Shown here: positions 24,866-33,368 of the stretch, piece after piece | How the letters are laid out: each line of letters begins with the position of its first letter | Position numbering within the stretch: position 1 is the first letter of the stretch | Origin: a virus | DNA: 63,563 bases | IMG/VR virus record: IMGVR_UViG_3300046012_000215 | Location: 1-63,563 of that record | Strand: one strand, 5' to 3' | Notes under the pieces: model-generated | The model's input: the letters and a program-made list of their open reading frames with translations, nothing else | Database searches by the model: none | What the model was told of the DNA's origin: nothing | Made by a program: the position numbers and the translations under genes

Positions 24866-25287
24866 TAGACTTTAGGGGAGTCTCCGACCCAGAGTTGAAA
24901 ATCGGTACCTAAATTTGTTGAGTTAGGATAATCTAAACCACCTTGACCAGATTCTCCACCGTAAGCACCAAATCCATATGGTCCTTCTCCGTACCCTAAA
25001 TCTGAACCATTAGGAGATAAATTAGCTACGTTGATAATGAACCAACTACCTATTCCAAGATACCTCTGCTGTTCTAGTAGATTAGCAGCTGGGTAATTAC
25101 CACAAAGCATCGGAATCGAGTCGATGAGGAGGTTGTTGTTCACATCAGAAATACTCAAAATCCAGTAACCTGACATTTCATTAAAGTTAACAGTTAAATT
25201 TAAAGTAAGAGGTGCTCCATCTACTTGAAGCTGAACTGTTAATGTCTGATTAGGAGCATTAGTGAGCGGGATGACTTGAAGGCTCAT
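24865..25287 (-). CDS. Small baseplate plug-like protein
   Basis: A 140-residue protein, beta-rich, starting SLQVIPLTNAPNQTLTVQLQVDGAPLTLNLTVNFNEMSGYWILSI: the typical form of phage baseplate-plug family proteins (DUF6983-like). It has a Gly/Tyr-rich loop near the C-terminus. Situated between the hub and a Dit-like tail protein. The role as a plug is from the family. Confidence 0.75.
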   Translation of the reverse strand: MSLQVIPLTNAPNQTLTVQLQVDGAPLTLNLTVNFNEMSGYWILSISDVNNNLLIDSIPMLCGNYPAANLLEQQRYLGIGSWFIINVANLSPNGSDLGYGEGPYGFGAYGGESGQGGLDYPNSTNLGTDFQLWVGDSPKV

Positions 25288-25295
25288 TATCTCTC

Positions 25296-26072
25296 CTATT
25301 GACTCGAACCTAAATTATTACTGCTGACGTTTCCAGCTCCAGGGATGTTGGGATAAGTAGGAGTATTAGGCCACAGAGTAGAAGGAATGACATTCTGAAG
25401 AACTTGAGAAGAATTAGGCGCAGTTGACTGAACGATACCTGTAGTTGTGTTAGAAGTAGTTTGAGGTCTAGCACTAGAAGCTTGTTGTGATACTACACTA
25501 GCCGCTATTACTTCACTGAGGGTAATTGAAGCTTTAAGAGCGTGACGAGTTCGGTTATCATCTGGAGATACTGCGTCTACAATCAACATGTTGTAGTACG
25601 TGTCTAAGCGAGTAGTCAAAGTAATCAAAGTTCGATTTACTTGAAGACTCTTAATGATTTGCCAAGCTGATACACTCTTAGTCGAAGCTCCAACCCAAAC
25701 ACCATTGGAGAAAGAGGCCATCGCGTCACTCATGCCTATTTCTAGAATAACTTGAGCTGGTTTATTATAGGCGTGATCGGAGATGTTAGCACCAGTAAGA
25801 ACTGGATGCTGTGTCTTCTCTACTTGACGATGGTGACTTAATTTCATAACAGCGTCAAATACATAATTGATCTCGGCAGAAGTCACTTGACCAGAAGAGT
25901 TACTAGTCACAAGTGGAACAGTCAAGATCGTAAGGGCAGGCTGAGAGTACTGGGGTGGAGTCCAGACGCCAGCATCTGGTAAATCTATATCTGGAGGTTT
26001 ACTGGAAAAGAAAGTAACTATCTGTCCAGTGGCAACCTCTAGAAAATTAGGAAGATTTATTCCGCCGCCCAT
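25296..26072 (-). CDS. Dit-like tail protein
   Basis: A 258-residue protein. The first 190 residues show a pattern of Dit-like phage tail proteins (GVWTPPQYS...EINYVFDAVMKLSHHRQVEKTQHPVLTGANISDHAYNKPAQVILEIGMSD...SAWQIIKSLQ...LITLTTRLDTYYNMLIVDAVSP); the last 65 residues are Ser/Thr/Pro-rich and probably disordered. Placed directly downstream of the tape measure, where tail-tip adaptor proteins lie. Confidence 0.7.
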   Translation of the reverse strand: MGGGINLPNFLEVATGQIVTFFSSKPPDIDLPDAGVWTPPQYSQPALTILTVPLVTSNSSGQVTSAEINYVFDAVMKLSHHRQVEKTQHPVLTGANISDHAYNKPAQVILEIGMSDAMASFSNGVWVGASTKSVSAWQIIKSLQVNRTLITLTTRLDTYYNMLIVDAVSPDDNRTRHALKASITLSEVIAASVVSQQASSARPQTTSNTTTGIVQSTAPNSSQVLQNVIPSTLWPNTPTYPNIPGAGNVSSNNLGSSQ

Positions 26073-27706
26073 TAGTTAAAAGGACCTCCAGCCGTTTGAG
26101 CTGTTGTAGACCTAATTTTAGAATTCATCGTTTCATGAAGAATGTTTTTAACGAAAGGCGTCCACTGCTCTTCAGGCAAAGCATGAGGAACCTGAATGTT
26201 TAGATTCTCAATAACTACCCCACCACCTGAAGCTTGACTTTTGGCTGAAATTGAGCTATAATAGCTCAAGATACTAGAGACATAATCTTTAGTCTCAGAG
26301 TAAGGAGGAATACCCCCATACTTATCTACAGCAGTCGGTCCTGCGTTATAGGCAGCTAATGTTTTAGAAACATCTCCACCATATCGACTCTTAAGATCAG
26401 CAAGGTAATGAGCACCAGCATCGATGCTTTGAGATGGGTCGAATGAATTGGTGGCTCCATATTGAGAAGCTGTAGGGTCCATCAACTGCATCAAGCCCTT
26501 TGCTCCTTTAGAGCTTATTAGTCCAGGATTATACCCACTCTCTTGATGAATAACCGCTGAAAGAAAATTAGGATCAATTCCATACTTTAAACCAGCGGCT
26601 TGTATAAGTCCAGCTAAATCTGAGTTATTTACTGAACTATTTACTGAGTTAGTCGTTTTTTGTAAACTCAACGCATAATCAGAGAAGTTTTTAAGATCTG
26701 GATTCTTCTGGGCATCTTTAGCTGAACCGAAATAACCTTTAGCATCCGACACAATATCATGAAACTGATTCAAGATATCTTGTGTAAGAGCGTCTCTAGT
26801 TTTAAGGTCTCCAGAAGCTTGAGCTTTATTTCCACCAATCATGTCAGCGAAAATTTTAAAAGTATGATCCCCAATTTTACCTATTAAGTTTAAAGTAAAG
26901 ACAGTTTCTGTTAATAGTTGAAGCCAATCTTTAGTAGCACTGATTAGATTCTTTAAACTGAATTCAGTGGTGCTTAAAGATTTATCATTTAGTAATAAGC
27001 CAGTAAAAAAAAGAAAGTCTCCAGCAAACTGTTTAGTTACATCCTTCACATCTTTCATAATTAGTTCAAAGCTCTTCCAAACAGGCACTAGTCCACTAGA
27101 AACTTCATCGACTATATCTGGAAGATTGGTTGTGAACCAATCATTTAACTTATTGAAGGTATTTAAAAGATCGCCTGAACCAAATCCCAATTTTTGAAAC
27201 AGTTCATTAACTGTTCCCATGGTCATAAATTCAAGTTCAGTGGTGAACCTTTTCACTTCCATCCGAATATCTCGGATGCTTCTCATATTTCGTTCAAAGC
27301 CTGAGCCTAAGGAATTAGCTAGTTTAAGATTCTGCTCATACAAAAATTGAAATCTTTTGTTAAGCTCAGGGTCATAAGCGATCTGATCTAAAGAAGCTCC
27401 GAGTTCATCAGTGGCTAGTTGCATCGCCCTAGCAGACTCAGTGCTCATTAGCATTCTCATACCAAAGAGTCGGTATTGCTGATCAGCCATAGCTGTCTTA
27501 TCAGCTAAAGAAATTATGCTCAATCCAATTCCAGCAAATACACTAGTAATTGTCGCGTCTAACTTAACAAAACTAGTAGCTAAGCTAGTTACAAATGAAG
27601 TCGCGCTCCTATTAGACACACTTAAGACGTCATTAAACTTACGAAAAGAAAGTGTGTCTACTGAAGCCCCGAGCTTAACTAAATAGGATTCGAGAACATT
27701 ATCCAT
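26072..27706 (-). CDS. Tape-measure protein with lytic transglycosylase domain
   Basis: A 544-residue protein. The N-terminal part is helical with hydrophobic segments; residues from about 370 to 480 form an SLT/lysozyme-like transglycosylase domain (YGIDPNFLSAVIHQESGYNP with the catalytic Glu, then SKGAKGLMQLMDPTASQYG and TLAAYNAGP). It sets tail length and opens the cell wall during injection. It is rather short, implying a short contractile tail. It lies directly after the frameshifted chaperone gene, overlapping it by eight bases. Confidence 0.9.
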   Translation of the reverse strand: MDNVLESYLVKLGASVDTLSFRKFNDVLSVSNRSATSFVTSLATSFVKLDATITSVFAGIGLSIISLADKTAMADQQYRLFGMRMLMSTESARAMQLATDELGASLDQIAYDPELNKRFQFLYEQNLKLANSLGSGFERNMRSIRDIRMEVKRFTTELEFMTMGTVNELFQKLGFGSGDLLNTFNKLNDWFTTNLPDIVDEVSSGLVPVWKSFELIMKDVKDVTKQFAGDFLFFTGLLLNDKSLSTTEFSLKNLISATKDWLQLLTETVFTLNLIGKIGDHTFKIFADMIGGNKAQASGDLKTRDALTQDILNQFHDIVSDAKGYFGSAKDAQKNPDLKNFSDYALSLQKTTNSVNSSVNNSDLAGLIQAAGLKYGIDPNFLSAVIHQESGYNPGLISSKGAKGLMQLMDPTASQYGATNSFDPSQSIDAGAHYLADLKSRYGGDVSKTLAAYNAGPTAVDKYGGIPPYSETKDYVSSILSYYSSISAKSQASGGGVVIENLNIQVPHALPEEQWTPFVKNILHETMNSKIRSTTAQTAGGPFN

Positions 27707-28288
27707 TAGTTAACCTCTTCTCATATTCAACAGCTCGAGCTCTATTTTCATCTCGAACATCTAAAATCTCTAAAACATCTAGAAGATCATCAATGATGTA
27801 AGTACCATCGTAAGTCTCATGAAGTTTCCACAAGCCAACTTCCACCGGTCTCACGAGCATCGGATTTAAAGTGGGATAAAGCATAGGTTCCCACCCCACT
27901 CCACCCATAGACTCTAAGACGGGACGTTCGACTTGCTCTCTTCTAAAAAAGGTTCTAGATTAAAGGATATACACTCACAGGTAAGTTTAAACACTTCAGA
28001 AGGATCACTTTCAAGGTCTTTATCAGCCCATAAGCCACTAGGAGCGACGATAGGCATTGGGAAAATCGTACCTTCCCTTTCATCTAGCCTAAGAATAAAT
28101 TTTAAGGCTTGACCTTGAATTTCATCAAACTGTTCTCTAGAGCAACTACCTAAAGCAGCTAAGATAGAACCATTCGTTCGGCTACTTAAGAAAGAAAATA
28201 ACCAACAACCAAGTCGAGGGTCCATCTTTCTAAGTTGATAAGTTCTCTGTCCTATCTTAACATCTTTAGTGGTAACTCGGGAAGTCAC
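27699..28288 (-). CDS. Tail assembly chaperone, -1 frameshift fusion product
   Basis: The ORF 27914-28288 has the heptamer T TTT TTA (bases 27944-27950, minus strand) in the zero frame near its end. A -1 slip there continues without a stop into the frame that ends at 27699, giving a fusion of about 196 residues (115 + 81). This matches the conserved G/GT chaperone arrangement directly upstream of the tape measure. The C-terminal part after the slip has GWEPMLYPTLNPMLVRPVEVGLWKLHETYDG. An independent start (ATG at 27908) is less likely. Confidence 0.8.
27914..28288 (-). CDS. Tail assembly chaperone, short (non-shifted) product
   Basis: A 124-residue protein (TTKDVKIGQRTYQLRKMDPRLGCWLFSFLSSR...) resembling small tail-assembly chaperone proteins of Mu-like myoviruses. 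It coats the tape measure before tube assembly. It lies between the tail tube and tape measure genes. Confidence 0.8.
   Translation of the reverse strand: MTSRVTTKDVKIGQRTYQLRKMDPRLGCWLFSFLSSRTNGSILAALGSCSREQFDEIQGQALKFILRLDEREGTIFPMPIVAPSGLWADKDLESDPSEVFKLTCECISFNLEPFLEESKSNVPS
27944..27950 (-). promoter_or_regulatory. -1 ribosomal frameshift slippery site T TTT TTA
   Basis: Read on the minus strand, the codons CCT TTT TTA GAA contain a canonical X XXY YYZ heptamer. A -1 shift yields AGA AGA GAG... and stays open for 81 codons to 27699, including the ATG at 27908. Confidence 0.8.
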
Positions 28289-28298
28289 AGTTTCTCCT

Positions 28299-28742
28299 TT
28301 ACTGCGTTACGATTTGAGCTGCCATTAACCGCCAACTTACTGAAGCACCAGCAGGTCCATAGGGCTTATCTGGAATTTTAAGTGGTGAAACTCCTGTGGC
28401 AACATGACTGGCTCCACTAAGTAAATCTTGAATTTTCAAAGAAGCTGCTGCGAAGTTCTGGGCCTGTCCAGTTTCACTCTGAGTGAATTTAGTATTTGCC
28501 CAATTAACCAAAAATTGATTAAGAGAACTATTCTGCTGACATTCAATGTCAATAGACCCAGGAGCTCCTGAGACGTAGCTAACCATCACCGTTCCGTCAG
28601 CTGCTACGTCATGAGCAGTTCGGTCTACAGCGTTTGTAATGTTGATGTGCTTAATACCTTCTTGACCGGCAAAAATATAAGGGCCGACATCGGGATCAAC
28701 GAAAGCCCCTACAATACTTTTAAACGCGTAAGTTGTTGCCAT
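28299..28742 (-). CDS. Tail tube protein, DUF3277 family
   Basis: A 147-residue tube protein. ATTYAFKSIVGAFVDPDVG at the N-terminus, GSIDIECQQNSSLNQFLVNW in the middle and PYGPAGASVSWRLMAAQI at the end are typical of DUF3277 tube proteins of myoviruses whose sheath is DUF3383. It polymerises into the inner tube. Between it and the sheath is a 146-base gap with a regulatory dyad. Confidence 0.88.
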   Translation of the reverse strand: MATTYAFKSIVGAFVDPDVGPYIFAGQEGIKHINITNAVDRTAHDVAADGTVMVSYVSGAPGSIDIECQQNSSLNQFLVNWANTKFTQSETGQAQNFAAASLKIQDLLSGASHVATGVSPLKIPDKPYGPAGASVSWRLMAAQIVTQ

Positions 28743-28829
28743 CAGCGTGTTCCTTTCGATGTCGGCTCATTTATATAATAAATCCAGTCAACTAGGGGTT
28801 ATCCTGGAGATATCTAGGGATTTCAAGGG

Positions 28830-28880
28830 TTGTGTGCGTTATATGCGATGAGTATTTATATATCGATTATGACGCACAAA
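28830..28880. promoter_or_regulatory. GTGTGCG...CGCACA dyad, copy 2, between sheath and tube genes
   Basis: TTGTGTGCGT (28830-28839) and ACGCACAAA (28872-28880) are an inverted repeat with centres about 42 bases apart and an AT-rich core (TATTTATATAT). The 16 bases TCAAGGGTTGTGTGCG (28823-28838) recur exactly at 62581-62596. On the minus strand, TTGTGCG lies upstream of TATATAAAT, so it could act as a promoter for tube and downstream tail genes. Confidence 0.6.
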
Positions 28881-28888
28881 GAATCTTT

Positions 28889-30331
28889 TTATACCTGAAC
28901 CAGTACAGAAATCGTCACGAAGTGAACCGCCCCCGCCTCGATAAGCGCGACGTAAATAGGCGGTGCTTGACGAGCTTGAATCTGTGACTGAGTAAGAGAA
29001 GAATACTTAGGAGAGACTACTGCAAAGCCATTAGGTAGATTCTGGCCAGGTACAATGCTTCCACCAGAGGTTGTAATAGCTTGACCTTCCCACGTCCCAG
29101 GAGCAATAAATCCAGTACTCGCTGATCTAGACAAAGCTTGTTCAACAGCCTGAATAAGCTGCTGCTGACCCTGATCAGTCTGAGGAATCTTAGGAACTGA
29201 AGTAAGAAGATTCATTATCGCGAACTGAATGTTCGCAGCCAGAATATCAAGGTTTAGAACCTGATCAAAGAATACACTCTCAGCCATCATTGTGCCTTGT
29301 TCTAGCACATTGAAAGCATTTGAATAATTTAAGAAAAGATTGCAGTTCGGTCCTTGACCTGGAGTTGTACCTTCAATATTTCCAATCTGAGTGATAGTCA
29401 GTCCAGGCTCTGTTACAACTCCTACAAGAGCAACTCCACCACTAAATTTCTCAGTGAAAGCGGAGTTAGGGGCTTGTGTATTTGAAGCCATCGCTTGCCC
29501 CATAACAGCGGCTACGAAATAAGCTTGATTTGGAACTAAACCACTTTGTGTCGTAGCATACTGCATCCATGTCCGACCATTACCAGCGGCGAAAATAGTC
29601 TTACAAACGTTGTTAGCTACTCCATTCAAAACATTGGCGTCACCGGTGGTTCCGAAATAAGTAGTTCCAATCTGAGTCTGAACCCATGCCGCAATTGCGA
29701 TATGGTCTGCATCCACAGCATCAGTGACCATGCAGCAGTACCAGTTCGGATTAACCTGTCTGCATAGTTGCACAGCCTGAAGAGCTGACTGACCAATTGT
29801 AGTGATGTCAACCTCAAGACTGGCCCCAGTACCTCCAGTGGTAGCTAAGCCAGTGGCTACTGAATAGCCAGTTCCTTGAAGACCTAACACCGTGGTAAGA
29901 GCAGTAACTGCTCCACCACCGCCAATAGTAGCTACTCTGAGCTGACCAAAACTGGCTCCAGACTGAACTACAGTAACTAAGTCACCTACTACGTAACCAG
30001 TTCCAGCGTTCCCAGTGTGAGGAATAGCAGCTGAAATAGCAGAACCATCCTGACGACCTACATACACAGCCTGAGGAGGAGGACTCTGGCTAAAGTAGAT
30101 TTGAACAGCGATGTACTCAGGAGAAGATGTGGTAAACCCATCAGCCTGCATCGCAGTAGACCACGTGGCTTGAAGGTATTTTCTGATTACTGGGTTAACA
30201 CCATAGGAGGGTATAGCAGTGCTAGGCCCAACAACTAAACCAATATTGAAAGGAGGAGCTGAAACTTGAGGCGCAGCTGTGATCACGGTTACATCGGCAA
30301 TGATCGACAGAGGAAGAGGATTAGTTGCCAT
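28889..30331 (-). CDS. Tail sheath protein, DUF3383 family
   Basis: A 480-residue protein with N-terminus ATNPLPLSIIADVTVITAAPQVSAPPFNIGLVVG and later SALQAVQLCRQVNPNWYCCMVTDA, TPGQGPNCNLFLNYSNAFNVLEQGTM and DILAANIQFAIMNLLTSVPKIPQTDQGQQQLIQAVEQAL, the pattern of DUF3383 sheath proteins. It forms the contractile sheath, which shows that this is a myovirus. A GTGYVVGDLV..VQ / GTGYSVATGLATTGGTGAS stretch in the middle is an inserted surface domain common in such proteins. Confidence 0.92.
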   Translation of the reverse strand: MATNPLPLSIIADVTVITAAPQVSAPPFNIGLVVGPSTAIPSYGVNPVIRKYLQATWSTAMQADGFTTSSPEYIAVQIYFSQSPPPQAVYVGRQDGSAISAAIPHTGNAGTGYVVGDLVTVVQSGASFGQLRVATIGGGGAVTALTTVLGLQGTGYSVATGLATTGGTGASLEVDITTIGQSALQAVQLCRQVNPNWYCCMVTDAVDADHIAIAAWVQTQIGTTYFGTTGDANVLNGVANNVCKTIFAAGNGRTWMQYATTQSGLVPNQAYFVAAVMGQAMASNTQAPNSAFTEKFSGGVALVGVVTEPGLTITQIGNIEGTTPGQGPNCNLFLNYSNAFNVLEQGTMMAESVFFDQVLNLDILAANIQFAIMNLLTSVPKIPQTDQGQQQLIQAVEQALSRSASTGFIAPGTWEGQAITTSGGSIVPGQNLPNGFAVVSPKYSSLTQSQIQARQAPPIYVALIEAGAVHFVTISVLVQV

Positions 30332-30341
30332 TAATTACTCC

Positions 30342-31154
30342 TTACGATTCTGTAACTGTAAAATCAGCTACTTTTCCATCCTTGGTATAAACTTCAACTT
30401 CAACCGAACCGACGGTTCCAACAGTAGAAGTCTCATTAACTTGCTCATTGAAGTAAGCTTCTAAATCAGCTCGGTCCCACCACTCAGCCTGAAAATTCTC
30501 AGGAACTCTAGGTGAAACTTTAATATCGGGATTGACATACAAATTACTAGAAGCTAAATAATCTGTAACAAATTGAGCAGTGACTAAAGCTGTACGAACT
30601 TGACGAGCTCTGTCCACACAATTTGGGCCATAGAAAGTCCAACTTACTTTCCAAGCCCTAGTATAAATATCAGTAGTGATTAGAGTGTTTTCACTACCTG
30701 ATACAGTCACATCATGCATCCGGCTATATTCAGTGTCTTCAGTTACACAACCAACTTCAGTAGTGTCACTAGAGATTGGAGGGCCTGGCTGACCTTGAAT
30801 TTGCCATTTGATTCTAACTTTACTTGACCAGCTTGGATCAGTTACAGTGGCCTGTATCCCAGTCTGACTAGAAGTAGCAGCTTGACTTAAAGCTACAGTA
30901 TTTCCAGTTATTCCAGTAATTTGGGTGTTGGCTGGTAAACCTGTGGCGGATATAAACTGTCCTGGATACAGTAAAGAAGAACTATCCACTATACCATTTA
31001 GACTACCGCTAACTAAAGTAATGCTAGGACTAACAGTACCTGTTAAAATTCCAAGCATCTGAGCAGTTACTAGCTGAAAAATGGTTTGTATCTCATTATC
31101 AGTCAAGGCTGAAGATGTAAGTTTAGTTCCATCGGGATAGGTGGTGACGGACAC
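30342..31154 (-). CDS. Neck/tail-terminator-like protein with inserted beta-domain
   Basis: About 270 residues, starting at GTG 31154 (TAGTG overlap with the previous stop, preceded by AGGGGGTG). The N-terminus (GTKLTSSALTDNEIQTIFQLVTAQMLGI) and C-terminus (SWTFYGPNCVDRARQVRTALVTAQFVTDYLA...PENFQAEWWDRADLEAYFNEQV) fit phage neck terminator proteins. Between them, residues 38-106 form a beta-domain (LLYPGQFISATGLPANTQITGITGNTVALSQAA) also present in the proteins at 32215 and 34391. It probably caps the tail tube. Confidence 0.75.
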   Translation of the reverse strand: MSVTTYPDGTKLTSSALTDNEIQTIFQLVTAQMLGILTGTVSPSITLVSGSLNGIVDSSSLLYPGQFISATGLPANTQITGITGNTVALSQAATSSQTGIQATVTDPSWSSKVRIKWQIQGQPGPPISSDTTEVGCVTEDTEYSRMHDVTVSGSENTLITTDIYTRAWKVSWTFYGPNCVDRARQVRTALVTAQFVTDYLASSNLYVNPDIKVSPRVPENFQAEWWDRADLEAYFNEQVNETSTVGTVGSVEVEVYTKDGKVADFTVTES

Positions 31155-31567
31155 TAGACACCCCCTAGTCTTGTAGCAATGGCCTTCCAATAGCGTCGAT
31201 TGGGGTAAGGATAGACGTGAAGAACTCTCCATTGGTGGAAGTTCCAGATCATAATGTCACTTACTCTCTGTTGAGAAATTCCAAACCCAGTTTCACCATA
31301 AGTGGAGTCACCGGCTCCACCATCTAATTGAGTTTCATAAATTCTCTTTTGAGAATGAAAGACCATTGCTCCTGTAACTCGATCACCTTCAGGAACCATC
31401 AAAAGTTCTTCATCTGATGCTACAGAAACTATTCCATATCCTGGGATATTGATACTTGTAGTTACCCAACCACCAGGTTGAAATTGTCCAGTTGATCTTT
31501 GAATAGTATATGGCTCAGATAAAACACCATCGGATACTACTTCAGAAAGATCATTAACTTCAGACAT
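31154..31567 (-). CDS. Head-tail connector / head closure protein
   Basis: A 137-residue beta-rich protein (YTIQRSTGQFQPGGWVTT...GYGIVSVASDEELLMVPEGDRVTGAMVFHSQKRIYETQ...ISDIMIWNFHQWRVLHVYPYP) like the small head-closure proteins found after the MuG/gp10-like gene in DUF2184-capsid phages. Placed between the gp10-like protein and the neck terminator. Role inferred from order and pattern. Confidence 0.65.
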   Translation of the reverse strand: MSEVNDLSEVVSDGVLSEPYTIQRSTGQFQPGGWVTTSINIPGYGIVSVASDEELLMVPEGDRVTGAMVFHSQKRIYETQLDGGAGDSTYGETGFGISQQRVSDIMIWNFHQWRVLHVYPYPNRRYWKAIATRLGGV

Positions 31568-32127
31568 TACTCAACCCATCCTTGAATAGCCTCTCTCATT
31601 GCTCCCGTAGCGATACCAGGAAGGTCTGAGTCTTTATGTTGAGTCGTTCTGTAGGCATTCGGAGCCCAATTGTTGTTTGGGCTAAAGAACCAGTCCTTGG
31701 AAGCGTTCTTTCCTACAGTAGCTACTTTCTTCAATCGCTGCTTAGCGGCGTAATTCTTTCCGTCTAACTGAAGCTCCATAGCCTCAGAGAATCCTTTAGC
31801 TATAGTTTCTTTGGTACCAGGAGCTCTTAGCGCAGGTTCAATAACAGGTCTTGCTGGCTGTGATCGAGTGCCTTTACTGAACCAGTACAATAAAGTGGCG
31901 TTAGAAACATTTCCTTGAGCAGACTGTATCAAAAGCCTCTTACGTTGAAGGCTCTTTTTTCTGGTAGATTTAATCTTATTACTTTTGCTTTCAAGTAACT
32001 CTCGACGCTGGCTAGCTGTAGCTGAAGGAGGAATCCCAACATAAACAGTTAAACTATTTAAAGAGCCGAGTCTCGCTTGAAGAGCAGCTGCACTGCTTGT
32101 CTTTGTTAATGAGATTGTGGGCGTCAT
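31567..32127 (-). CDS. HK97 gp10-like / virion morphogenesis neck protein
   Basis: A 186-residue basic protein. The SKGTRSQPARPVIEPALRA segment (R-P-A-R-P-F/V-I) is the hallmark of HK97-gp10-like and MuG-like neck proteins, and the N-terminal LNSLTVYVGIP strand agrees. Role in head-tail joining. Preceded by a small gene whose end overlaps this start. Confidence 0.78.
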   Translation of the reverse strand: MTPTISLTKTSSAAALQARLGSLNSLTVYVGIPPSATASQRRELLESKSNKIKSTRKKSLQRKRLLIQSAQGNVSNATLLYWFSKGTRSQPARPVIEPALRAPGTKETIAKGFSEAMELQLDGKNYAAKQRLKKVATVGKNASKDWFFSPNNNWAPNAYRTTQHKDSDLPGIATGAMREAIQGWVE

Positions 32128-32218
32128 CTAAAGCTCCATATTTCTTAGCCCAGATTAAAATTTCTTGATCAGTCCAATTAAAAGTAGGCTGCTCGTCTTT
32201 ATCTAGATGTTTTCTCAT
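32054..32218 (-). CDS. Small 54-residue protein overlapping the gp10-like gene
   Basis: Starts MRKHLDKDEQPTFNWTDQEIL at an ATGA overlap with the stop of the DUF4054-like gene, and reaches 74 bases into the next gene, ending in CSCSSSETRLFK. The coupling favours translation. The N-terminal 36 residues fill the gap between the two structural genes; the overlapping end may be fortuitous. No family recognised. Confidence 0.5.
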   Translation of the reverse strand: MRKHLDKDEQPTFNWTDQEILIWAKKYGALDDAHNLINKDKQCSCSSSETRLFK

Positions 32219-32955
32219 TGAACGAATATCGGTCCACAGGCAATCCCTCGAGCCACAGTCATTAACTGTACTCCATACTCAGTTTCTTGCCAGGCTCCCC
32301 ATTGCTCATAACCTTGAACAATTTGAGAAGTTGCACTAACATCACCAGCAGCTCTATGGACCAGCATTCCTTTTGTTAGTCCAGAAGCAGCGACTTCAGA
32401 AGCAGTTTCGTTCGGCCCAGATTCTGTTCTCATGTACAGGGTACAGTAATGAGCGATGAACCAACTCATACACTGATACCACATTCCATGATACCGAGCT
32501 TGGAGAATTGATACACTAGCTAAAAAGATATAGTTTAGAATAACTAAAATTGGAACGAAGGGCGCCGTGTATACTACAATAGATGTGGCTGAAACTGAAG
32601 CTGGATTACTCAAAGTAATACTCGAAGAACCTACAGCTGTAATCAGCGTATCCTTAGGAAAAGCAGAGCTTGAGATTAGTTGCCCAATAGCGAGAGACGG
32701 AATCAAATTAGTTGAAATACCCGTGAACTCACTTGAACTAGTTGTTGCTGTTCCTGTTACTGCGGTTTGAGGACCCAGAAACTTAGGATATATACTTGCA
32801 AAGTCAGTAACAGAATAAGGAGGATTCCCAGAGAATACTAAACCATTAGCATTACCGAACCAAGTTAATGTTAAGGTTTGTAGGTCCACCCCAGCTGTTC
32901 CATAGAGCATGTCATAAAAACCCACGATATCCGGAAAGCCAGGGAGGCACCCCAT
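32215..32955 (-). CDS. DUF4054-like head-tail adaptor with inserted beta-domain
   Basis: A 246-residue protein. The N-terminal VTDFASIYPKFLGP and C-terminal VPILVILNYIFLASVSILQARYHGMWYQCMSWFIAHYCTLYM resemble DUF4054 connector proteins (FP.F...; W....LTAH.L). They are split by an inserted domain at residues 64-131 (SLAIGQLISSSAFPKDTLITAVGSSSITLSNPA), related to those at 30342 and 34391. It probably binds portal or head to the neck. Confidence 0.72.
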   Translation of the reverse strand: MGCLPGFPDIVGFYDMLYGTAGVDLQTLTLTWFGNANGLVFSGNPPYSVTDFASIYPKFLGPQTAVTGTATTSSSEFTGISTNLIPSLAIGQLISSSAFPKDTLITAVGSSSITLSNPASVSATSIVVYTAPFVPILVILNYIFLASVSILQARYHGMWYQCMSWFIAHYCTLYMRTESGPNETASEVAASGLTKGMLVHRAAGDVSATSQIVQGYEQWGAWQETEYGVQLMTVARGIACGPIFVQ

Positions 32956-32958
32956 TTG

Positions 32959-33270
32959 CTACTCCTTCTTTTCTGCTTCTGTGTCTTCTGCTTCTTCAGT
33001 CTCTTTATCACTATCCTGCTGATCAGCTACTCTAGCTGCATTAGCATCTACAGGTTTAGCGACTTCAATTTTCTCCGTAGATAAATCGATTGGAGTATCT
33101 TTCGGAGACTTCAAAACTGTTAAGTGACCACTTTTCTTCAAAAGCTTAATCTGAGGTTCATCAGCGACATCATCAGGAACAGTGTGAACTTTATCTTTAG
33201 CAACAAAGACTAATCCACCAGGAGTACTCTTCGAATGAAGATTGACGTTTCTCTTTGTAATGATAAACAC
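32959..33270 (-). CDS. Small acidic-tailed protein in capsid region
   Basis: A 103-residue protein: an N-terminal small beta-domain (FIITKRNVNLHSKSTPGGLVFVAKDKVHTVPDDVADEPQIKLLKKSGHLTVL) followed by a disordered, very acidic tail (KETEEAEDTEAEKKE). Similar short proteins follow DUF2184 capsid genes in other phages. Function unknown. It lies directly downstream of a terminator hairpin. Confidence 0.65.
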   Translation of the reverse strand: MFIITKRNVNLHSKSTPGGLVFVAKDKVHTVPDDVADEPQIKLLKKSGHLTVLKSPKDTPIDLSTEKIEVAKPVDANAARVADQQDSDKETEEAEDTEAEKKE

Positions 33271-33283
33271 GAATTCGTCTCCT

Positions 33284-33335
33284 TAAACAAAGTTAACTGG
33301 GAGATAGGAAGCCTTCGCGCTTCACTATCTCCCAG
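33284..33335 (-). terminator. Terminator/attenuator after the capsid gene
   Basis: On the minus strand the perfect 11-bp arms CTGGGAGATAG and CTATCTCCCAG (33325-33335 and 33297-33307) enclose a loop that can itself pair (GAAGC/GCTTC), followed by TTAACTTTGTTT. It sits after the capsid gene and before the next late gene, so it may give capsid mRNA a stable 3' end and reduce downstream transcription. Confidence 0.75.
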
Positions 33336-33368
33336 GTCCTGACTAGGATGAAGAGTAGTCAGAACAGC

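Noticed and set aside
27699-27908. Independent 69-residue tail protein with its own start
   Set aside because: The -1 frameshift heptamer and open frame explain it better as the extension of the chaperone gene.
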